64,000 nucleotides of DNA, taken from Cellulomonas chitinilytica (GTDB lineage: Bacteria > Actinomycetota > Actinomycetes > Actinomycetales > Cellulomonadaceae). The stretch lies in NCBI RefSeq assembly GCF_016862675.1, contig NZ_BONK01000011.1:1-64000 (forward strand). Reading direction: 5' to 3'. Positions 41,207-49,100 of the stretch are shown here, in pieces. The notes beneath the pieces were generated by a model. It was not told where the DNA came from and made no database searches. It was given only the letters and a program-made list of their open reading frames with translations. A program made the translations under genes and the position numbers. Position 1 is the first letter of the stretch. The number at the start of each line of letters is the position of its first letter.

Positions 41207-42484
41207 TCACTGCGTGCGCGGGCGTTCCCGGTGCGGCAGGACGACGAGCGCGGCGAGCGCGACGACCGCGCCCAGGACGGTGTCGAGCGCCCGGGTCAGC
41301 GTGAGGTCGGTCGGCCCGGCCGGTCCGCCGAGCGACGTCATGAGCAGCGCCATCGGCGTGATCGTCAGCATCGCGAGGCCGTAGTGCCGCATCACGATGG
41401 TCTCGGTGACGAGCTGCAGCGCGACGACGAGCGCCGCGACCGCCCAGAAGTCGAGGTGCGCCGCGAGCAGCGGCCACGCGACGAGCGCGCCGACAGCCGT
41501 CCCGGCGGCCCGCTGGGCACCCCGGACGACGGCGTGCCCGGTCGACGAGCCCTGCAGCGTGGCCGTCGAGCCCATGACCGCCCACGCGCTGTGCGACCAG
41601 CCGAGCCCGTGCGCGGCACCACCCGCGACCAGTCCCGCGACGAGGAGGCGCAGCAGCCCGCGCGCGTCGAGGACCCGGGCGCCGTCCCGGACGTCGGTGA
41701 CCAGCGAACGCCGGCCGGGCAGCGGCTCGTCCGGCACGCCGAGCCGTGCCGTGAGCGGTGCGAGCTCGGCGACGAGGGCAGCGGTGGCGACCCGCCCGCG
41801 CGGGTGCGACGCGTCGTCGCCGAGCACCTCGCGGGCCCGGCCGAGCGCGGCGAGCGCCCGGGCGTGCGCGGCGGGGGTGTCGTCCGCCTGCTCGACGGCG
41901 CGGACCGCGCGCCGGAGCGCGACCCGCGCGGGACCTGCGGGGTGCAGGACCCGGCCCGCGCAGCACACGAGCCAGGCGAGCGCCGCCCCGACGAGCGCGG
42001 CGAGCGCGCGCCGGCCGACGTCGCCGCCCGTCGGCGCCCCGGCGAGCCCGGCACCGACGCAGAAGACGGCGATCGTCGCGCCTGGCGCACCGGTCCGCAG
42101 CACGCCGCACAGCACCGCGGTCGCGGTCGCGACGGCTGCCGCGAGCAGCACGGTCACCGCGGCGGGCGCGGCGAGGACGGCGACGGCGGAGCTCAGGACG
42201 ACGACGGCGACGAGCCACGCCCCGACGACGGCCAGGAGCGTGCCGCGCCACCGGTACGGCTCCCAGCGTCCGTAGAGGGACACCAGCGCAGCCAGGGCGG
42301 CGAACCCCGCGACGTCGCGGTGCCCGGCGAGCGCGCACACGGCGAGCGCGAGCGCGACGGCCAGGCCGCAGCGGACGGCGGCGGCGAGCGTCGAGTCGGC
42401 GGGCGTGGTGCGGAGTGCGGTGCGCAGGTGGGCGGGGTCGAGGACGTCGCGGGCGGCGGTGGCGTAAGGGGCGAAGGTCGTCAT
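41207..42484 (-). CDS. FUSC-family membrane transporter protein
   Basis: 425 residues with two blocks of about five membrane segments (about 35-175 and 285-420) joined by a cytoplasmic, Arg/Ala-rich region, the layout of FUSC proteins (aromatic-acid exporters such as AaeB and related YccS/FUSC transporters). ATG 42484; GTG 42487 is directly before it. Divergent from a MarR regulator with a shared AT-rich operator, which suggests induction by a small, perhaps aromatic, compound. Confidence 0.85.
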   Translation of the reverse strand: MTTFAPYATAARDVLDPAHLRTALRTTPADSTLAAAVRCGLAVALALAVCALAGHRDVAGFAALAALVSLYGRWEPYRWRGTLLAVVGAWLVAVVVLSSAVAVLAAPAAVTVLLAAAVATATAVLCGVLRTGAPGATIAVFCVGAGLAGAPTGGDVGRRALAALVGAALAWLVCCAGRVLHPAGPARVALRRAVRAVEQADDTPAAHARALAALGRAREVLGDDASHPRGRVATAALVAELAPLTARLGVPDEPLPGRRSLVTDVRDGARVLDARGLLRLLVAGLVAGGAAHGLGWSHSAWAVMGSTATLQGSSTGHAVVRGAQRAAGTAVGALVAWPLLAAHLDFWAVAALVVALQLVTETIVMRHYGLAMLTITPMALLMTSLGGPAGPTDLTLTRALDTVLGAVVALAALVVLPHRERPRTQ

Positions 42485-42494
42485 CACCGTTCAT

Positions 42495-42516
42495 GATAGT
42501 TCACAAGTAAATTATC
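42495..42516. promoter_or_regulatory. Candidate MarR operator
   Basis: Inverted repeat of arms GATAGTTCAC and GTAAATTATC around a 2-nt centre (8 of 10 positions match), flanked by TTCA on the left and TGAA on the right. It is the only AT-rich island for kilobases and lies in the 54 bp between the FUSC and MarR starts. Confidence 0.75.
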
Positions 42517-42526
42517 GGTGAAGGGT

Positions 42527-42532
42527 TACGCT
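42527..42532 (+). promoter_or_regulatory. -10 box of the MarR gene, leaderless
   Basis: TACGCT, then 6 nt, then ATG 42539. The operator at 42495-42516 covers the -35 position. Confidence 0.5.
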
Positions 42533-42538
42533 CCTCAC

Positions 42539-43033
42539 ATGGACGCCGTCGACCGGGCCCGCGCGCAGTGGGCCGCCCAGCGCCCGGACGTCGACACCTC
42601 CGGGATGGCCGTCGTCGCACGCGTGCTCCGCCTCGCCGGGCTCGTCGGCCACGGGCACGAGGCCGGCCTCGCCCGCCACGACCTCACGACCGGTGAGTTC
42701 GAGGTCCTCGCCGCCCTGCGCCGCGCCGACGAGCCGCTGCGTGCCCGCGAGATCGCGACCCTGACGTCGAGCCCCGGCGCAACCCTGACCAAGCGCCTCG
42801 ACCGGCTCCACGGCGCCGGGCTCGTCGAGCGCCGCACGCTCGAGCGCGATCGTCGCGGGGTCCTCGTCTCGCTGTCCGACGAGGGCCGCGCGGTGATCGA
42901 CGCGGCGCTGCCCGAGCAGGCGGCCCGTGAGCGCGACCTGCTCGCCGACCTCACCGACGACGAGCGGACCCGCCTCGCGGACCTCCTGGCCCGCGTCCTG
43001 GAGACGGCGGAAGCGCGAGTCCTCCGGGGCTGA
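42539..43033 (+). CDS. MarR-family transcriptional regulator
   Basis: 164 residues. Winged helix: LTTGEFEVLAALRRADEPLRAREIATLTSSPGATLTKRLDRLHGAGLVERRTLERDRRGVLVSLSDEG is typical of MarR, with dimerisation helices at both ends. Expected to repress itself and the divergent FUSC gene through the shared operator, with release by a small ligand. A GTG at 42518 is in frame but would overlap the operator. Confidence 0.93.
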   Translation: MDAVDRARAQWAAQRPDVDTSGMAVVARVLRLAGLVGHGHEAGLARHDLTTGEFEVLAALRRADEPLRAREIATLTSSPGATLTKRLDRLHGAGLVERRTLERDRRGVLVSLSDEGRAVIDAALPEQAARERDLLADLTDDERTRLADLLARVLETAEARVLRG

Positions 43034-43056
43034 AGGCGTCGACGGTTCCGACGCCT
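43034..43056 (+). terminator. Hairpin after the MarR gene
   Basis: 8-bp stem AGGCGTCG/CGACGCCT with a 7-nt loop, starting immediately after the stop codon. Confidence 0.6.
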
Positions 43057-43153
43057 GGAGCTCGTGGGAGGAACGCGCCGGAAGCGGCGTTCAGCACTCG
43101 CCGACCAGTTGCCCCGGGTCGCCGTCAGCCGGGCGGCCCGGCATCATGCCGAC

Positions 43154-46100
43154 ATGAGGGGGCAAGGGGAGCCTCATCGATCGGGGGGCGTCCGGTGGGT
43201 GCGCCGGACGGCGGTCGCCGCTGCGCTGGTGCTCGTCGGCATCGTCCTCGGACCGGTGCAGGCGGCCATGGCGGTGCCGGGGATCGAGCTCTCGAAGTCG
43301 GCCCCGGGCCAGGCGCTGGCGGGCGAGCCGATCACGTTCACCCTCACGCTGACGAACCCCGACACGAACCCCGACGCGGTGCCGGAGTTCAACGCGAGCT
43401 TCCGGGACACCCTCCCGCCGGGGCTGACGTACGTGCCGGGGTCGACGACGCCGTCCGGCGCGGGCGACCCGGTGATCGTGACGGACCCGGTGACGGGTGC
43501 GCAGACCCTGACCTGGGCGAACGTCGCCGACATGGAGGTCGGCGGCTCGGTCACGCTGACGTTCCAGGCGCAGCCCGACCCCGCGGTGTACCCGGTCGGT
43601 TCGGTGGTGCCGAACACCGCCGACGGGTACGCGAGCACGGACCCGTTCGTCGCGCCGCAGTTCGACGCCGACGGGGCGCTCGTGCCGGGCACGGCGACGG
43701 AGACGTCGTCCGACTCGTCGACCACGACGACGATCTCCGCGCTGGAGGTCACGAAGTCCGAGCCGAGCCCCGAGGGCGAGCTGCTGCGCGGGGTGCACGA
43801 CGAGACGACCGTGTACACCCTGACCGTCCGAGGGTCCGACGCCGGGCCGACGACCGGCCTGGTCCTCACCGACCACCTCCCCGCCCAGCTCGAGTTCCTC
43901 GGGTGCGGGGGCGTCGACAGCTCGAGCGCCCCGGAGTACCCGGGGGCGCCCTCGCTCGCCGCGACGCCCGCCGTCGCCGACTGCCCGACGCCCGTCTCGG
44001 TGACGACCGTGGTGAACCCTCCGCCCGACGGCACCACCACGTACCCGGCAGGGACGTACACCCGCGTGCAGTGGGCCGTGCCGGACCTGCCGGCGGGCGG
44101 CACGTTCACCGTGCGGTACGCGGCGGGCGTCCCGCTGTTCGCGAACGCCGCGTGGCCCGCCGGCACCGACCCCGCGGGCCTCGGGCAGGTCGCGAACCTC
44201 GACAACAACACGGGCCCGTCCACCCGCGAGACGACGACCGAGCAGGCCGCGACCAACACGGCCCGCGTGACCGGCACCTACGGCGGACCGCTGGCGCCCG
44301 GCGCGGACCCGGCGACCGCCGACGACACCACGCACACCGTGCAGGTCGAGGACGTCCGGATGCGCAAGGCGGTGTCGCCGACGGTGTTCACGGCCGGCAG
44401 GATCGCCACGTACACGGTGACCGTCGACTCCAGCGAGTACGTGAGCGCGGACGACGTGGTGCTGCACGACGTCGTCCCGGACGGCCTGTGCCCGCTCGGC
44501 GCGCCGGGCACCAACTACGAGAGCGGCGGGATCGCGGAGTGCGACGGCGTCGCGCCGGGCCCGTCCACGCCGTACGCGTCCGTCGCGGAGCACGCGGACG
44601 GCACGTTCGACCTGACGTTCGCACCGCTGGCCCTGGGGATCGACGACACGGCCGTCGTCACGTACCAGGCGCGGATGCTCTCGACGTACCTCGGCGGGCC
44701 GCTGGGCGGCGACCCGACGGCCGTCGGCGACGCGTTCACGAACCACGTCGACCTGACCGCGACCACGACACCCGACCCGGCGACGGGCCAGACGGGGACC
44801 GAGCAGGTGCTCGACGACTCCTCGGCGACGCTGAGCTCGTCGGGCGCGCTCGTCGACAAGCTCGTCGCCCCACGCTCGCTGAGCGGCGGCACCTGCCCGA
44901 CGTCGCTGGCGGACTACGGCGAACCCGGGGACCCCGGCCTCCCGGCCGCCGAGACGTCGTACCGCGAGGGCGACCTCGCCTGCTTCGCGCTGCGGGTCGA
45001 CTTCTCCGACGAGACGCAGACCCGCAACCCGGTGGTCGCGGACTTCCTGCCGCCCGCGATGGAGTACGTGGACGGCTCCGCGGTGGAGGCCGACGAGGCG
45101 AGCGGCGCGCCGTTCACGGTGCAGGCCACCCCGTCGACGGTGATCTTCGACATCGGGACGGTCGTCGGCGACGCGCGGTTCGCCGCCGCCGGTGCCGTGT
45201 TCGCCGTCGTGCTGCAGGCGCGGGTCGTCGAGTCGGCACCTGGCACCACGGCAGAGGTGCAACCCAATCTGCTCAAGGGCACCGGCGACAACTCGGCCGG
45301 GCAGTCGCAGGCGTTCCGCGACGAGCTCGACGTGCTGATCGGCCCCATCGCGCCGCTGTCGCTCGTCAAGGGCGTCGAGAGCGTGGACCAGCCCCCGAAC
45401 GGCCCGAACGGTGTGAACAGCGACGTGGACGGCGTGGACGTGCGGCTCGGCTCCACGGCGACGTTCCGGATCGACGTGACGCACGACGGCACCCCGGGAG
45501 CGGCCGACGGGTACGCCGTCGACGGCGTCGACGTGTGGGACGTGCTGCCGCCGCAGGTCCGCTGCGCGCAGGTCTCGGACGTGGTGCCGGACCCGCGGAT
45601 CCCGGTGCCGGCGGTGGTCACGTGCACCGACCCGGGCGATGCGGGGCACCCGACGTTCGCGGGCGGGTCGACGCACAGCCTGCTGCGCGTCGACTACGTC
45701 GTGGACCAGGGCGGTGACCTCGCGGCGCAGAGCACGCTGCCCGGTCAGACGCTCACCACGCTCTACGACCTGACGATCCCGCCGCCCGCCCGCGTGGGGA
45801 CCGTCTACGACAACACCGCCTACGTGCACAGCTACCAGGCGACGACGAACGTCGACGCGACGCCGACCACGTTCTACCCGCAGGACAACATCGACGCGGA
45901 CGTCCCGGCCGCCGACCAGACGGCCCCGGCCGCGTCGGACCCGTCGGACGTCGTGGTGCCCTCGCCGGTGGCCGACAAGTCCGTCGCCACCGGGATCGAC
46001 GAGACGAACAACGACGCACCGTCGCAGGCCACCCTCGGTGAGGAGCTGGCGTACCGCTACGGCGTCACCATCCCGGCGTCCACGTCCGTGTACGACGGCA

Positions 46101-49100
46101 GCCTCACCGACCGGCTGCCGGCGGGCATCGTGCAGGACGGCCCCGCGACCCTGCTGTTCCACCCGGACGCGGGCAACTCGGCGACGGCGCCCGTGCCCGC
46201 CGGGATCACCATCGACACGTCCACCGGCACGGTGACGTTCCCGGAGCTGTACACGAACGGCACGACGGTCGACCAGCGGTTCGAGGTGGTGCTGCCCGTC
46301 CGCGTGACGACGGCCGCGCTGCAGCCGACCCAGAACGCGCTCGACGCCACGAACACGGCCCGGTTCGACAGCCTGGAGTCGCCCGGCGGCTCGGCCCTGG
46401 CCCCGGCGACCGCGTCCGCGACGGTGAACCTGCGCCAGCCGCAGCCCCTGCTCGCCAAGACCAACGACCAGAGCACGCCGGTCCCGGGCGGCACGCTCGT
46501 CACCTACACGCTGACCGCCCGCAACGCGAACACCGACGGCTCGGCGACGAACAGGCCGCCGCTGCACGACACGTTCCTCGTCGACTGCGTGCCGGAGGGC
46601 ATGACGTTCGACGCCTACGGCGCCGACCCCGGCCGGGCACCGGCACCGGGCGGCGCGGCCAACGGCTGCCCGACGGGCACGACGGCGCTGGTGTGGGCGC
46701 TCGACACCCTCGCACCCGGTGCGACCGTCGCGCGGACGTACACGGCGTTCCTGCCGCCCGACGCCGTCGGCGGCACCGCGTACACGAACACCGCGACGCT
46801 CTCGGGCTCCACGCTCGACGACGGCAAGGCCGGGCCGACCGACGAGGACAACCCGCTCGAGCGGTCGATGTCGGCCACCGCGTCCTCGACGGTCCGGATC
46901 GTCGGCGCCGAGATGCAGAAGTCCGTCACCCCGGACCGGGCGACGATCGGCGAGGAGGTCACCTGGACCATCTCGTACGTGCACCCGCCGAACACGGTGT
47001 TCTACGACGGCAGCGTGATCGACCAGCTCCCGGCCGGGATCGAGGGTGCCGAGATCACCTCGGTGTCGTGCGAGATCCTCACGACCCCGACCACCCCGTG
47101 CACGCTGAACGCGACCCCGCTCGCCGACGCACCGGGACCGGGCGGCTCGACGCTCGTCGGCTGGACGTTCGGGGACGAGCCGGCGCTCGACGACCCCCGG
47201 CTCATCACGGTGACGTTCCGCAGCACGATCGCGGACATCGGCTCGAACGTCGCGGGCGCGGGCGTGACCAACACCGTGGTCGCGAAGTGGAACGTCACGC
47301 CGGACGGCCCGAACGACGCACCGACCAGCGCGGGCGACGAGTTCGACCTCACCGGCCCGTCCGGCTCGGCGACGGTGACGGTGCTGGAGCCGAACCTGAC
47401 CATCGACAAGACGGTCGACGACGTGACGCCCGGCCCGACCGACCGGTTCCGCTACACGCTCACGGTGACGAACGCGATGTCGCCGACGGCCAGCGCCGCG
47501 TACGACGGCGTCGTCACGGACGCGGTCCCGACCGGGGTCGTCGTCGACCCGACGTCGATCACGTTCGGCGGCGAGCTCACGGGCGCGGACCCGGTGACGG
47601 GCGGCGGCCTGATCACGTGGGACGCGACCGATCTGTCGAACGCCCTGCCGCCCGGCGCGAGCATCGTCCTGTCGTACGAGGCCGTGCTCGCGCCGTCGTC
47701 CGGCCTGACGTCGGCCCCGCTGACCAACACGGCGACCGTCGAGTCGTACCGGTCGCTGGACGACGCCGGCCGCGTCTACGCCGGGCCCGACGACCAGGCC
47801 GTGGTGAACCCGGCGTTCCCGCACCTGGAGACGACGAAGACGGCGCTGTCGCCGAGCCCGGCGTACATCGGCGAACCCTTCCGCTGGCAGGTGTCGGTCA
47901 CCAACACGGGTGGCGCACCGGCGTTCGGCATCGACGTGGTCGACACCCTGCCGCCCGGCTGGACGTACGTCCCCGGCTCCACGCTCATCACGGGACCGCG
48001 CGGCGGGACGGCCCGCATCGACCCGGTCACGCTGCTCGGGCGGCTCACCTGGTCCGACCTCGGCACGCTGCAGCCCGGCCAGTCCGCGACGGTCGCGTTC
48101 GACGCGGTCCCGGGCGACTCGGTCGTGACGAACCCCGGCGTCGGCTCGGGCGTCGCGCACGTCAACACCGGCCAGACGTTCGGTGAGGACGCCACGCAGG
48201 CCACCGGCAACGCCGACGGGTCGTACGCCGGGCCGCCCAGCACGGCGCAGACGTTCGTCGACTCGGCCGACGTGCGGATCGCGAAGACCCACACCGACCC
48301 CGTCGTCGCGGGCTCGACGGCGACGTGGTCCGTGGTCGTGACGAACGACGGCGGCGACCCCGCGGTCGGTCCGTGGACCGTGACGGACACGCTGCCCACG
48401 GGCGTCGGGCTGGTCTCCGCCGGCGGCACCGGCTGGGCGTGCACGAGCACGACGACGACGGTGACCTGCGCCCGCACGACGGCGGCCGAGACCCTCGCGT
48501 CCGGCGCTTCGTTCCCGCCGATCACGGTCGTCACGTCGGTCCCGGCCACGACCCCGTCGGGCACGGTCCTCACGAACGCGGTCACGGTCGGCGACCGCAC
48601 GTTCGACCCGGACCTGGCGAACAACACCACGACGGACGACGCAACCGTGACGGCGTCCGCGGACCTGGCGGTGTCGAAGGCGCACGCCGGGCGGCTCGTC
48701 GCGGGCCAGCGCGCCGTGTGGACGGTCGGCGTGGTCAACAACGGACCGTCCGACTCGATCGCGCCCCTCACCCTCACGGACACGCTGCCCGCGGGGACGA
48801 CATTCGTGTCGGCCCTCGGCATCGGCTGGTCGTGCTCGGCGACCGGGCAGGTCGTGACGTGCACGCGCGGCACCACATTGGCCGCGGGTGCGTCGGCGCC
48901 GCAGATCGTCCTGACGGCGGACATCGCCTCCGACGTGACGGGCACGCTCACCAACACCGCGGTGGTCGCCGGGACCACGCCGGACCCGGTGCCGGGGAAC
49001 AACACGGCCGTCGACCCGGGCCCGGTGGTCACGATCGCCGACCTGGCGATCCAGAAGTCCCACGTCGGCGACTTCCTGGCCGGCACGGTCGGCACCTACC

